From positions 1 through 38,426 of the forward strand of contig NZ_FOTS01000048.1 of assembly GCF_900114615.1 (NCBI RefSeq): 38,426 nt of DNA. Direction: 5' to 3'. This DNA comes from Pelosinus propionicus DSM 13327. Its GTDB lineage: Bacteria; Bacillota; Negativicutes; DSM-13327. The notes beneath the pieces are model-generated. The model was given only the letters and a program-made list of their open reading frames with translations, searched no databases and was not told the origin of the DNA. Of the stretch, positions 1 through 8,949 are shown one piece after another (the stretch's first letter is position 1; every line of letters begins with the position of its first letter). Position numbers and translations under genes: made by a program.

Positions 1-25
1 CACTTAATTCGCAAAAAAGAGAAAA

Positions 26-106
26 TACCCTATTCGGTTAGGGATACAAAGAAAGAGCTATCTCAAATAGGTTTTAAAAACCTATTTTGAGACAGTTCCT
101 TTTGTT
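26..106 (+). terminator. Hairpins ending an upstream transcript
   Basis: Two hairpins lie at the left edge. A small one pairs CCCTA with TAGGG (28-45). A larger one pairs 58-71 (CTATCTCAAATAGG) with 81-95 (CCTATTTTGAGACAG), with one mismatch and one bulged base, and is followed by a T-rich stretch (TTCCTTTTG). This fits an intrinsic terminator of a plus-strand gene outside the window. The TCTCAA/TTGAGA core with a flanking CAGTTCCTT resembles the hairpin at 38333-38369, so it may be a dispersed repeat. The rest of 107-225 shows no gene I can support. Confidence 0.6.
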
Positions 107-227
107 CACCATGAGGCGTTATCAGACAGGTTAAAATCCCGCTGAGTTTCTGGCTAAGGAATATATTTCAAATATGGAGGTATACTCAATTGCCTAGAAA
201 GCTTGAAGAGCAGGGTGTCATCCTATA

Positions 228-257
228 ATGAAACAAATGATATAAAGTGTGAAACAT
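228..257. promoter_or_regulatory. Putative upstream activator sites (paired TGAAACA)
   Basis: TGAAACA occurs at 229-235 and 250-256, 21 bp apart, so the two copies sit on the same face of the helix. They lie about 100-130 bp upstream of the sigma-54 promoter at 356-372, the normal range for an enhancer-binding protein. The first copy, ATGAAACAAA, is the exact reverse complement of a 10-mer at 13388-13397 in front of the sigma-54 activator gene. Inference: these are binding sites for the PrpR-like regulator encoded at 13464. Confidence 0.5.
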
Positions 258-355
258 TATGGGTTTTTAATGAAATGAAATTGCTTTTTTCATATTGAAA
301 GTGAAATCAAGATCTAAAATTTTTGAAAGTACCTGATTTTAAAGGGTTTAATGAG

Positions 356-372
356 TTGGCACGCATTTTGCA
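356..372 (+). promoter_or_regulatory. Sigma-54 (-24/-12) promoter of the tricarboxylate operon
   Basis: The sequence TTGGCACG, four bases, then TTGCA matches the sigma-54 consensus (YTGGCACG-N4-TTGCW) at every fixed position. The GG of the -24 element is at 358-359 and the GC of the -12 element at 370-371, exactly ten bases between. Transcription would start near 383, leaving a leader of about 55 bases before the first gene. A sigma-54-dependent activator gene in the same locus (13464) supports the call. Confidence 0.88.
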
Positions 373-437
373 ATAAACATTAACTGAATTTAAATGAGCT
401 TAAAGTTTGAGCATTCTTAAAACAGGGGGAATTAAAC

Positions 438-2372
438 TTGGGATTGACCATTGTTGAAAAATTAATAGTTACTGCATTAGTAGACGGAGAAATGATAAAA
501 GGGCAGCGAATAGGAATTCGTGCTGATCAAACGTTATCGCATGACTTAAATGGAGTTATGGCTTATTTGGCCTTTGAAGCCATGGGATTAGAAAAAGTCA
601 AAACTGAATTGTCAGTACATTACACCGATCATAATATGACACAGGCTGATTATAAAAATTCTGATGATCATCGATACCAGCAAGACATAGCAGCTAAGTT
701 TGGGATTATTGCATCTCGCCCAGGAAGTGGTATTTGCCATTCTCTTCATTTAGAACATTTTGCTGTACCAGGCAAAACACTAATAGGCTGTGACTCTCAT
801 ACGGTTGCTGCTGGTGGAGTGGGAATGCTGTCAATTGGATCAGGTGGTTTTGATGCAGCTATGTCCATGGCTGGTGAGCCATTTTATTTAACCATGCCTA
901 AGATTGTTAATGTGTATCTGACGGGTAAACTGCAGCCGTTTGTATCTGCAAAAAATATTATATTAGAAGTATTACGCCGCATTTCGGTTAAAGGTGGTGT
1001 CGGTAAGATTCTTGAGTATAGTGGACCGGGAGTTGCTACTCTTGATGTTGCAGAACGATCGACTATAACGAATATGGGGGCGGAAACAGGTGCTACCACA
1101 TCCGTTTTCCCTAGTGATGAAATTACAAAACAGTGGATGTACGCTTATGGAAGAGAAGAACAATGGGTGCCGTTAGCAGCTGATGAAGATGCAGTATATG
1201 ATGAAGTCATCACAATTGATTTATCCCTTCTTGAGCCGCTAATTGCTCTGCCTCATCAGCCGGATAAAGTGGTTCCTGTATCGGAAGTAGCTGGGACTTC
1301 CGTTGATCAAGTTATGTTTGGCAGTTGTACGAATACTTCATTACGAGATGTAATGTCAATGGCTCACATTCTGGGAGGTAAGCCCATTCACCACAATGTA
1401 GATGCAGGACTCTATCCTAGCAGCCGTACTGTGGTGCGTGAGAGTATTGCTCGAGGTGCTTATGATAAAATTTTAGCTTCAGGAGTGCGTATTTTTGAAC
1501 CGATTTGTGGTGGTTGCAATGGAAGTGGATTTGCTCCTCAGAGTAATGGAGTTTCTCTCCGGACAACTCCGCGTAATTTCTTGGGGCGCTGTGGCACAGC
1601 CTCAGCCGATACTTGCCTAGTTAGTCCTGAGGTGGCTGCTGCTTCTGCTCTTACTGGTGTCATAACTGACCCGCGCGAGCTTAATCTTTCGCCATTTGTG
1701 TATGAGATGCCTGAAAAATTTATTGATGATACGGATATGTTTATGTACCCTTCATCTGAACCGGAAAATATCGGCATTCGTCGTGGGCCTAATATTAAAC
1801 CCATTCCAGAAATGTCAGCTATGGATGATATTACCAGCGGAGAAGTCGTATTAAAGGCTGGGGACAATATCACCACAGATCATATCTGCCCAGCAGGGGC
1901 TCTGTATTTGCCAATTCGTTCCAATATACCTGAGATATCCAATCATGCTTTTAAGGTGTTAGATGAAAGTTTTGCGGAGCGTGCTCGACAAGCGGGTAAT
2001 GGATTTATTGTCGCAGGATCTAATTATGCGCAAGGCTCTAGTCGTGAACAGGCTGTCATAGTTCCAAGATACCTTGGTATAAAAGCTGTTATTACTAAAG
2101 GGTTCGCTAGACTTCATCTTGCCAATATGGTGAACTGGGGACTTTTGCCGCTCATTTTTGTTAATGAGTCAGACTATGACAATATTAACCAAGGAGATCA
2201 GCTAACACTTGATACAGCGAATTTGCAGGCTGGTCAACAATATATTCTTAAAAACGAGACGAAAAAGCTGGAGATACCAGTCACTACCCCGTTGTGCCAG
2301 GCAGATATCGATGCGGTAAAAGTGGGAGGGCGGATTAACTGGGTTAAAAATAAAAATAAAAAAAGTAAGTAA
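438..2372 (+). CDS. Aconitase-family hydratase (aconitate hydratase type, 644 aa)
   Basis: Iron-sulfur dehydratase of the aconitase superfamily; the family interconverts citrate and isocitrate, or related hydroxy acids, through an enoic acid. The cluster ligands are visible as Cys297 (GSCTNTS), Cys357 and Cys360 (CGGCNGSG). The C-terminal swivel domain carries GDNITTDHI and the substrate-binding GSNYAQGSSREQA. About 644 residues fits the short single-chain bacterial and archaeal type with a fused swivel domain. The start is TTG after AGGGGGA. It is the first gene after the sigma-54 promoter and is followed within 33 bases by a second family member. The true substrate cannot be read from sequence: citrate, isocitrate, aconitate, a homologue such as homoaconitate, or a methylated analogue are all possible. 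Confidence 0.88.
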   Translation: MGLTIVEKLIVTALVDGEMIKGQRIGIRADQTLSHDLNGVMAYLAFEAMGLEKVKTELSVHYTDHNMTQADYKNSDDHRYQQDIAAKFGIIASRPGSGICHSLHLEHFAVPGKTLIGCDSHTVAAGGVGMLSIGSGGFDAAMSMAGEPFYLTMPKIVNVYLTGKLQPFVSAKNIILEVLRRISVKGGVGKILEYSGPGVATLDVAERSTITNMGAETGATTSVFPSDEITKQWMYAYGREEQWVPLAADEDAVYDEVITIDLSLLEPLIALPHQPDKVVPVSEVAGTSVDQVMFGSCTNTSLRDVMSMAHILGGKPIHHNVDAGLYPSSRTVVRESIARGAYDKILASGVRIFEPICGGCNGSGFAPQSNGVSLRTTPRNFLGRCGTASADTCLVSPEVAAASALTGVITDPRELNLSPFVYEMPEKFIDDTDMFMYPSSEPENIGIRRGPNIKPIPEMSAMDDITSGEVVLKAGDNITTDHICPAGALYLPIRSNIPEISNHAFKVLDESFAERARQAGNGFIVAGSNYAQGSSREQAVIVPRYLGIKAVITKGFARLHLANMVNWGLLPLIFVNESDYDNINQGDQLTLDTANLQAGQQYILKNETKKLEIPVTTPLCQADIDAVKVGGRINWVKNKNKKSK

Positions 2373-2405
2373 AAGGGCACTAGTGGAGAAAAGGAGTGTA
2401 ATCGG

Positions 2406-4751
2406 ATGGTAGATTTGATAAGAAAAGGAGCTTATTTATTAAAAGGCAGGCTCATAGTAGAAAATGCAGATAAGTTAAATATTGATGAATTAAATCAGCG
2501 ATTAGTCCATGCTGGGGTTAGTCCTTTGTCTGAAAAGGTAATTAAGCAAGAACAAGCTAAGGCAAGTACGATTGCCAATAAAATATTGAATAAGCATAAC
2601 ACCTCAGAAGATTGGCATAATTTAAAGCTGAAATTTGATGCACTAACTTCTCATGACATAACATATGTGGGGATTATTCAAACGGCAATAGCCAGTGGGC
2701 TTAAGGAGTTCCCAGTACCTTACGTTTTAACGAATTGTCATAATAGTCTTGGTGCTGTAGGCGGAACGATTAATGAGGATGATCATGTTTTTGGACTTTC
2801 AGCGGCGCGTAAATATGGTGGAATCTATGTTCCAGCCCACATGGCTGTAATTCATCAATACATGCGTGAAATGCTGGCAGGCTGTGGGCAAATGATTCTA
2901 GGTTCCGACAGTCACACCCGGTATGGTGCGCTGGGCACTATGGCAATTGGTGAAGGTGGGCCGGAGCTTGTAAAACAGCTCTTAGGACGAACCTATGAAG
3001 TGCCTTGTCCTGAAGTCGTAGCCATATATCTCGAAGGAGAACCGATTAAAGGAGTAGGTCCTCAAGATGTGGCATTGGCTATTATTGGAGCAGTCTTTAA
3101 AGATGGATTCGTTAAAAATAAAGTAATGGAATTTGTAGGACCGGGGGTGAGGAATCTTAGTGTTGATTTTCGGAATGGCATTGACGTAATGACGACAGAG
3201 ACAACTTGTTTATCTTCTATTTGGCAAACAGATGAAAAGGTAGAAAGATACTTTAAAATTCATGGACGGCCTGAAGCCTATCAAAAACTAGAACCGGGTG
3301 AAGTGAGTTATTATGACGGAGTAGTTAAAGTAGACTTAAATAAAATTGTTCCTATGATTGCTCTTCCTTTTCATCCAAGTAATGTTTATACCATAGCAGA
3401 ACTCAATCGTAATGCTGCAGATATTCTTCATAAGGTTGAAGTGGAAGGAAACAAACAACTAGAAAACTCAAAGCTGCAATTCAAATTGACGGATAAATTA
3501 GTTAATGGACATCTTATGGTTGACCAAGGGGTTGTAGTAGGATGCTCAGGCGGAACTTTTGAAAATATCGCAGCTGTAGCCCAAATCTTAGAGCAAAAAT
3601 CCACTGGTAATGGGAATTTCTCTTTGAGTGTGTATCCGGCTAGTCAACCCGTATTTGCCGAGCTCATGGCCAATCGCTCTATGGAGAAATTGATACAGGC
3701 AGGTACAATTATTCGAACTGCTTTTTGTGGTCCATGCTTTGGTGCAGGAGACACGCCAACTAATAATGGGCTAAGCATCAGACATGCTACGCGGAATTTT
3801 CCGAATAGGGAAGGATCTAAACCCGATAATGGGCAAATTGCATCGGTAGCGTTGATGGATGCACGTTCCATAGCGGCCACAGCTATAAATGGAGGGCTGT
3901 TGACTTCAGCGACAGATGTAGAGTACAGTGATACTCCTGTGGAATATAAATTCGATAAACAATCGTACACCAATCGGGTATATCAAGGGTTTAGCCAGCC
4001 TAGATTGGAAGAAAATCTTAAGTATGGTCCTGGTATTGCCAATTGGCCGGAAATTAGACCGCTTCCGAATAACTTACTGCTTCAAGTGGTTTCGGTCATC
4101 CATGACGCAGTTACTACAACGGATGAGCTGATTCCTTCAGGGGAAACTTCTTCCTACAGATCAAACCCTTTCAAACTTGCTGAATTCACACTTTCTAGAA
4201 AAGATCCAGCTTATGTCGGCAAGGCAAAAGCTGTACAAAAGCTAGAAGTTCAACGGCAAAAATTGCTCACAGAACAGGGGGAACAGCAAGAAGTAGAAAA
4301 TACCTTCCAGACGATATTGGCGGCGGAAAAACTCAGCACTGCTAAATTGAAGGAACTCATTAAAGATACAGGTCTTGGCAGCGTTATTTTTGCTATAAAG
4401 CCAGGTGATGGATCCGCTAGAGAACAGGCTGCTTCTTGTCAAAGAGTGCTGGGAGGAGACGCTAATATTGCTATCGAGTATGCCACGAAACGTTACCGAA
4501 GTAATGTAATCAATTGGGGTATGATTCCTTTCACAATTCATCCTGCAGATATTGAAAAGATAGCTGCCGATAGTTATATTTTTATTCCTAACATTCGTCA
4601 AAGTATTAAAACTGGCGCAGAAAAAGTACAAGCATTTGTAATCAATGAAAGAGGTAAAATTGCTCTGGAACTTAAACTGGAGAATCTTGCGAAAGAAGAT
4701 CGGGATATTATTCTGGCAGGATGCCTCATTAACTATTACGCTGGTAACTAA
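2406..4751 (+). CDS. Second aconitase-superfamily hydratase (YbhJ-like, 781 aa)
   Basis: A longer and divergent aconitase-superfamily protein that most resembles the uncharacterised hydratase group typified by E. coli YbhJ. Putative cluster cysteines are Cys380 (GCSGGTFEN, replacing the usual C-T-N motif) and Cys441/Cys444 ([15 protein letters not shown]). The swivel domain near the C-terminus holds DGSAREQAA and [10 protein letters not shown]. The N-terminal 50 residues or so, with VKLLKGR-like start [12 protein letters not shown], are absent from the shorter neighbour. It starts 33 bases after the first aconitase, behind AAGGAG, so both are made together. The change near the first cluster cysteine suggests a substrate other than citrate. 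The reaction is unknown; family membership is certain, specificity is not. Confidence 0.82.
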   Translation: MVDLIRKGAYLLKGRLIVENADKLNIDELNQRLVHAGVSPLSEKVIKQEQAKASTIANKILNKHNTSEDWHNLKLKFDALTSHDITYVGIIQTAIASGLKEFPVPYVLTNCHNSLGAVGGTINEDDHVFGLSAARKYGGIYVPAHMAVIHQYMREMLAGCGQMILGSDSHTRYGALGTMAIGEGGPELVKQLLGRTYEVPCPEVVAIYLEGEPIKGVGPQDVALAIIGAVFKDGFVKNKVMEFVGPGVRNLSVDFRNGIDVMTTETTCLSSIWQTDEKVERYFKIHGRPEAYQKLEPGEVSYYDGVVKVDLNKIVPMIALPFHPSNVYTIAELNRNAADILHKVEVEGNKQLENSKLQFKLTDKLVNGHLMVDQGVVVGCSGGTFENIAAVAQILEQKSTGNGNFSLSVYPASQPVFAELMANRSMEKLIQAGTIIRTAFCGPCFGAGDTPTNNGLSIRHATRNFPNREGSKPDNGQIASVALMDARSIAATAINGGLLTSATDVEYSDTPVEYKFDKQSYTNRVYQGFSQPRLEENLKYGPGIANWPEIRPLPNNLLLQVVSVIHDAVTTTDELIPSGETSSYRSNPFKLAEFTLSRKDPAYVGKAKAVQKLEVQRQKLLTEQGEQQEVENTFQTILAAEKLSTAKLKELIKDTGLGSVIFAIKPGDGSAREQAASCQRVLGGDANIAIEYATKRYRSNVINWGMIPFTIHPADIEKIAADSYIFIPNIRQSIKTGAEKVQAFVINERGKIALELKLENLAKEDRDIILAGCLINYYAGN

Positions 4752-4774
4752 AAAAATGTACGAGGAGATTCAAT

Positions 4775-5743
4775 ATGAACAAAGTGTTATTTTTCAGTGG
4801 ACTTAATCAACACGTAACAGATATTTTCCGAGGGATGATGCCTGAAGGTTTTGAAGTGTCCTGTCATTCAAACAGTCTAAGTGATAAGGAAAAAGCAGAA
4901 CTAATTCGGGAAGCAGAGTTTGTGGTACTTCATCCTGCAGAAATTTCTGACAGTGTTTTGCAAGAGGGCAAGTCACTGCGGCTTCTCCAACTTCTCACTG
5001 CCGGCTATGATAAGGTTGACCTGAAAGTCACAGGGGAACTTGATATTCCAGTGGCTACCAATGGTGGTGCCAACGCTTGGGCTGTTGCCGAACACAGTAT
5101 TGCCTTGTTGTTAGGTCTCTACCGGAAACTCATTGCATGTGATCGGTCAGTTCGTGAGGGAAAGTGGCGGCAAGCAGTCACTGGATATGACATTTTTGAA
5201 GTAGCAGGGAAAACCGTTGGTTTACTTGGAGCAGGAAATATTGGTAAAAAAGTAGCCAAGCGTCTAAAGGCTTTTGAGACAAATATTCTGTATTATGATG
5301 CGAGCGCTGCGCCTGAGCTAGAAACAGAGTTAGGTGCCCGTAAAGTTTCTTTAGATGAGCTGCTGCGCGAAGCGGATATTATTACGATCCACCTTCCGTT
5401 ACTTCCAGAAACACGTGGACTTATTGGAGAACGAGAATTGCAGATGATGAAACCGACAACCGTCCTTCTCAATGCGAGTCGCGCTGAAATTGTGGAAGAG
5501 GAGGCACTGATTACAGCACTCAAAGAAAAACGCATTGCTGGTGCTGGACTGGATGTGTTTCACAAAGAACCTATCTCACCAGAAGATCCATTGCTAACAC
5601 TTGAGAATGTAATACTTTCCCCCCACATAGCTGGGCATGCATATGAAGGCTGGAGCCGACGCATGTCTTTCGCGTGGGAGAACATACAGCGAGTAGCAGC
5701 AGGAGAAGCGCCTCTTTCCCTGGCTCGTCCGAAGAACAAGTAA
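4775..5743 (+). CDS. D-isomer specific 2-hydroxyacid dehydrogenase
   Basis: NAD-dependent dehydrogenase that interconverts a 2-keto acid and a D-2-hydroxy acid. The nucleotide-binding Rossmann motif GLLGAGNIG follows the TVG strand in the middle of the protein. The catalytic triad of the family is present: Arg in NASRAEIV, Glu in the DVFHKEP region, and His in LSPHIAGHA. At 322 residues it has normal length. It starts 23 bases after the second aconitase behind GAGGAG, within the operon. In this setting it could reduce oxaloacetate or pyruvate from the lyase step, recycling NADH, or oxidise a hydroxy acid before the aconitase steps. The substrate is inference. Confidence 0.85.
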   Translation: MNKVLFFSGLNQHVTDIFRGMMPEGFEVSCHSNSLSDKEKAELIREAEFVVLHPAEISDSVLQEGKSLRLLQLLTAGYDKVDLKVTGELDIPVATNGGANAWAVAEHSIALLLGLYRKLIACDRSVREGKWRQAVTGYDIFEVAGKTVGLLGAGNIGKKVAKRLKAFETNILYYDASAAPELETELGARKVSLDELLREADIITIHLPLLPETRGLIGERELQMMKPTTVLLNASRAEIVEEEALITALKEKRIAGAGLDVFHKEPISPEDPLLTLENVILSPHIAGHAYEGWSRRMSFAWENIQRVAAGEAPLSLARPKNK

Positions 5744-5765
5744 TATAATTCATTCTGTTAATGAT

Positions 5766-5801
5766 TTTCTAGCAATGGGAAATAGTTCCCGTTGCTAGAA
5801 A
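5766..5801 (+). other. Intercistronic hairpin without a T-tract
   Basis: Positions 5766-5781 (TTTCTAGCAATGGGAA) pair fully with 5786-5801 (TTCCCGTTGCTAGAAA), with one G-T pair and a four-base loop ATAG. No T-run follows (ATGATATC), so it is not a standard terminator. It sits 23 bases after the dehydrogenase gene and about 115 before the RraA gene. It may be an mRNA-stabilising or processing stem that sets expression of the upstream part of the operon apart from the downstream part. Confidence 0.6.
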
Positions 5802-5915
5802 TGATATCTATAATGTTCTTAAGAATGTAATGAATTGTGTAAATATTTGGAAATATAAAAAGCTGCTTTCTAGGTCACATTTGCCTGTAGGATTATTTTA
5901 TGAGAGGAATTCATT

Positions 5916-6530
5916 ATGAGTATTTACGAACAATTTCTAAAAATTCCTGCCACATGCATTTCAGATAGTCTTAAAGGGCTTACCAATATGGATTTTACTA
6001 TAAAGCCATTAAAAGAGACATACAAGATAAGTGGGCCTGCCTGTACGGTAAAACTTCTTGCTAATGACAATTTGATATTCCTTAAAGGTTTGGTGCTGGC
6101 AAAGCCCGGAGATGTTTTAGTCGTAGATATCGGGAGCTATCAGTATAATGCGATAGCTGGTGATTTTATGATAGGTGCCGCTAAGGTGTTAGGTTTGGCT
6201 GGAGTCGTGGTAGACGGCACTGTTCGGGATAGTGCTGGTATAAAGGAAACTGATTTTCCGGTTTTTTGCAGAGGGAATACGCTTGCTGCTAGTAATAAGG
6301 TAGGTATTGGTGAAGTGAATATACCTATTTGCTGTGGAGGAGTAGTCGTTAATCCTGGGGATATTATTATTGGAGATGCTGATGGTGTTGTAGTAGTTCC
6401 TCAAGATAGAGCGACCGAAACATTAAAATTTGCGCTAAAAAAAGAACAGGCAGATCGGAAACGGGCCAAGCTTTTGGAAAGTGCAAACGCGACAAGAGAG
6501 TATATTAACAAATTGCTTTTAAAATCATAG
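5916..6530 (+). CDS. RraA-family aldolase/decarboxylase
   Basis: Member of the RraA / HMG aldolase (class II pyruvate aldolase) fold family. The family includes 4-hydroxy-4-methyl-2-oxoglutarate and 4-carboxy-4-hydroxy-2-oxoadipate aldolases, many of which also decarboxylate oxaloacetate. Visible marks are the GDVLVVDIG strand, the GVVVDGTVRD segment carrying the Arg and Asp that bind substrate and metal, and DADGVVVVP near the C-terminus. 204 residues is usual. It starts behind GAGAGGAATT. Being in an operon with citrate lyase, it could turn oxaloacetate into pyruvate, or cleave a branched tricarboxylic keto acid. The RNase E regulator role of E. coli RraA is unlikely here. Confidence 0.82.
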   Translation: MSIYEQFLKIPATCISDSLKGLTNMDFTIKPLKETYKISGPACTVKLLANDNLIFLKGLVLAKPGDVLVVDIGSYQYNAIAGDFMIGAAKVLGLAGVVVDGTVRDSAGIKETDFPVFCRGNTLAASNKVGIGEVNIPICCGGVVVNPGDIIIGDADGVVVVPQDRATETLKFALKKEQADRKRAKLLESANATREYINKLLLKS

Positions 6531-6559
6531 ATTTCGGAGCTGGCATCACATTTATTGCC

Positions 6560-6664
6560 CTGATAAAACGTTATCTTACGACTTAAGAGGCAAGCTCATT
6601 CACCACAATCAGGACTCTATCCTAGCAGTTGTACGATGGTGCGTAAGAGTGTTGCTCTACAGCG
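6560..6664 (+). pseudogene. Internally deleted relic of the 438-2372 aconitase gene
   Basis: Positions 6560-6586 match 523-549 of the first aconitase gene at 23 of 27 bases, and 6587-6657 match 1375-1452 at 63 of 71 aligned bases with one 7-base gap. The two blocks are in the same order as in the parent but about 825 bases between them are missing. Translation around the junction gives PDKTLSYDL then RGKLIHHN, to compare with ADQTLSHDL and GGKPIHHN in the intact protein; after the gap the frame is lost. It is a dead gene remnant in the gap between the RraA gene and the hydrolase gene, evidence of an older duplicate or paralogue at this place. Confidence 0.8.
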
Positions 6665-6714
6665 TTTCCATATTAAAAAATAGAAAAATCAACAAATAAG
6701 GTGGTATATGCATC

Positions 6715-7473
6715 ATGAAGATGGAAGTTGTTGTTCAAGGTTTTCCAGGAAAGACAGCTAGCGGATCATTAAGCTGGAGCTCAGTTATTTATGTTGAAAG
6801 TGGGGATGAAAAGATACTTTTTGACACAGGAGGACCAAGTAAACGTAATCCGATCCGCAGCCACTTACAAAAAATTGGTGTAAATGCAAATGAAATAACT
6901 ATGCTGGTTTTTAGTCATTTTCACGATGACCATGTAAGAAATTATGATTATTTTCCAAATGCAAGAATTATTATGCATGCAAAAGAGGCAGAATGGATAC
7001 AAACGGAACCGAGTGATTTTGCAGTTCCTCAATTTTTATACCCGGCAGTGCAAAAAACAGGCCGATTAGAACTGGTTACTGAGGATGGAGAAATCGCACC
7101 TGGAGTGGAGACTCTTCTAGTTCCTGGCCATACGCCGGGGAGTATGGCTTTGGTTTTACGGGATTCCGATATGCCTGTTACTGTATTAACTGGAGATGCA
7201 GTAAAAAATATAGCAGAACTGGCAACTGGTAAAGTTGCTAAAGCATTAGACCCGACTTTGAATGCTCAAAGTATTAAGAAAATTAGGGATATTGCTGAAG
7301 TAGTTGTTCCTGGTCATGACCGTATGCTTAAAGTGACAGAGGATAGGATCATAGCGTTAACTGCCGCTCATGAAACAATCATTCTTCCGGCAGGGGTAGC
7401 TAATACGGATTCACCTAGATATCTAGAGTTAGTCATTGAACAGACTTGGCTGCAAAAAGAAGAAATATTATAA
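6715..7473 (+). CDS. Metallo-beta-lactamase-fold hydrolase
   Basis: Soluble 252-residue enzyme of the metallo-beta-lactamase superfamily, closest in layout to the N-acyl homoserine lactonase/quorum-quenching type and glyoxalase II relatives. The zinc motif is His68-x-His70-x-Asp72-His73 (SHFHDDH). Further ligands are His in VPGHTPGS, Asp in LTGDAVKN and His in VPGHDRM. The start follows AAGGTGGTA. In a carboxylic acid operon it could open a lactone form of the substrate (citrate-type acids lactonise) or hydrolyse a thioester; this is inference. It lies just after the aconitase relic and 78 bases before the MFS gene. Confidence 0.8.
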   Translation: MKMEVVVQGFPGKTASGSLSWSSVIYVESGDEKILFDTGGPSKRNPIRSHLQKIGVNANEITMLVFSHFHDDHVRNYDYFPNARIIMHAKEAEWIQTEPSDFAVPQFLYPAVQKTGRLELVTEDGEIAPGVETLLVPGHTPGSMALVLRDSDMPVTVLTGDAVKNIAELATGKVAKALDPTLNAQSIKKIRDIAEVVVPGHDRMLKVTEDRIIALTAAHETIILPAGVANTDSPRYLELVIEQTWLQKEEIL

Positions 7474-7551
7474 ACAGTAAAAAGTGCTGCCTTATCATTG
7501 TGTAACAATTTAGTATATGCATAAGAGAGATAACATTATAGGAGGGCTAAG

Positions 7552-8868
7552 ATGAATGTATCTACTAATATAAATGTATCTGCAAATGGAAAAGTGAAAT
7601 CCCTTTGGCGAGGTAAAAGACTTTATATTATGATTTTGTTGTTTTTTGCTTCGCTAATTAACTACATTGATCGTGTCAGCATGTCTGTTGCTGCTCCAGC
7701 AATTATTAAGGATTTTGGTTGGGACTCGGCAACGATGGGGATTATGTTATCATCTGCTTTTTGGGCATACGCAATTGCCTTAGTGCCCATTGGTTATTTT
7801 GTTGATAAGATCGGTGCACGTAAATTGAATGCTTTTTCAATTTCTTTTTGGTCACTAGCTGCCATGGTTACAGGAATATCGAACGGTTTTGGAACAATGC
7901 TGGCATCAAGGTTGGCACTGGGCGCAGGTGAAGCTTCCACCATGCCATCTGGCAGTAAAGTAGTTCGTCAGTGGTTTCCGATCCAAGAGCGTGGTTTGGC
8001 AACTGCGTTGGCTCGATCGGGAGCAGAGGCCGGTCCGGCTATCGGAATGCCGCTCGTAGCTTGGTTAGTCCTGGATTATGGTTGGCGCATGTCGTTTATC
8101 ATAACGGGTGCAGTTGGCTTTATTTGGCTGTTTTTCTGGCTGAAATATTTTCGGGACAAACCGCAGGATTCTGCGTTACTATCATCTGAAGAAAAAGACT
8201 ATATTGTAGCCAATACTGACAGTAATCAGGAAACTGCCGATAAAGGTATACCCAAAGGAACCCTCTGGCGTCTATTGCAGCAGAAAACTATGTGGGGATT
8301 GGCTTTGTCTCAAGGATGCATTATGTACACTCAGTATTTGATACTTACTTGGCTGCCAACATATTTGGTTCAAGTAAAACATTTACAATTGATGAAAGCA
8401 AGTGTTATGAGTTCTGTTGCCTTTGTCTGTGCATGGGTTTTGGGAATAGTAGTCTGTAAAATGAGTGATACGCTGTTAACTCCTGAAAAAGTCTTGAAAG
8501 GTCATCGCCGTACAATGGTAGTTGTTTTTATGGTGTTATCCAGTATATTCGTGTGTACTACAATGGTGGAAAGTCCTGTTGCAATTTTAGTAATCATTAC
8601 CTTGGTTAAGGCATTTCTTTCCTCCACAATTGGACTTAATATGACCCTGACGAATGACCTTGTTGCTACTCCAGCTGTCGCTGGAACAGCTTTTGGGATA
8701 CTGTTGCTTGGTGGCAACTTATTCGGGTCGATGGCGCCAATTGTGACGGGATATATTGTCAAGACGACTGGAAGTTTTGATAACGCGTTTTATCTGGCAG
8801 GTGCGCTGATTGTAATTGGATCTCTCATTTCTTTGTTCATGACTCGCAAGCCGATTACGGTTGAATAG
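7552..8868 (+). CDS. MFS transporter, anion:cation symporter type
   Basis: Twelve-helix membrane carrier of the major facilitator superfamily. The N-terminus has the NYIDRVSMSVAAPAI segment typical of the anion:cation symporter group that takes up sugar acids, hexuronates, tartrate and other organic acids. A central hydrophilic loop (about residues 205-235) divides two six-helix halves. 438 residues is normal. The start ATG follows AGGAGGG. As part of the operon it probably brings in the substrate or an alternative acid, beside the second carrier at 9073. The exact solute is unknown. Confidence 0.85.
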   Translation: MNVSTNINVSANGKVKSLWRGKRLYIMILLFFASLINYIDRVSMSVAAPAIIKDFGWDSATMGIMLSSAFWAYAIALVPIGYFVDKIGARKLNAFSISFWSLAAMVTGISNGFGTMLASRLALGAGEASTMPSGSKVVRQWFPIQERGLATALARSGAEAGPAIGMPLVAWLVLDYGWRMSFIITGAVGFIWLFFWLKYFRDKPQDSALLSSEEKDYIVANTDSNQETADKGIPKGTLWRLLQQKTMWGLALSQGCIMYTQYLILTWLPTYLVQVKHLQLMKASVMSSVAFVCAWVLGIVVCKMSDTLLTPEKVLKGHRRTMVVVFMVLSSIFVCTTMVESPVAILVIITLVKAFLSSTIGLNMTLTNDLVATPAVAGTAFGILLLGGNLFGSMAPIVTGYIVKTTGSFDNAFYLAGALIVIGSLISLFMTRKPITVE

Positions 8869-8919
8869 TTAAGATTATGAAATCTGTTAGTATATAATTA
8901 TGCCTTTATAGTTAAAAAG

Positions 8920-8938
8920 GAGGGGCAGTCAGCCCCTC
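8920..8938 (+). other. Hairpin that buries a Shine-Dalgarno sequence
   Basis: GAGGGGC (8920-8926) pairs perfectly with GCCCCTC (8932-8938) around the loop AGTCA. The left arm is part of AAAGGAGGGGC, the best ribosome binding site in this gap, so folding would hide it. No T-tract follows, which argues against a plain terminator. It stands before a 32-codon reading frame at 8950. Confidence 0.55.
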
Positions 8939-8949
8939 ATGACTTAGCG

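Noticed and set aside
6541-6559. Sigma-54-like TGGCATCACATTTATTGC upstream of the hydrolase gene
   Set aside because: The GG and GC are 13 bases apart rather than 10, so it cannot be a -24/-12 promoter.
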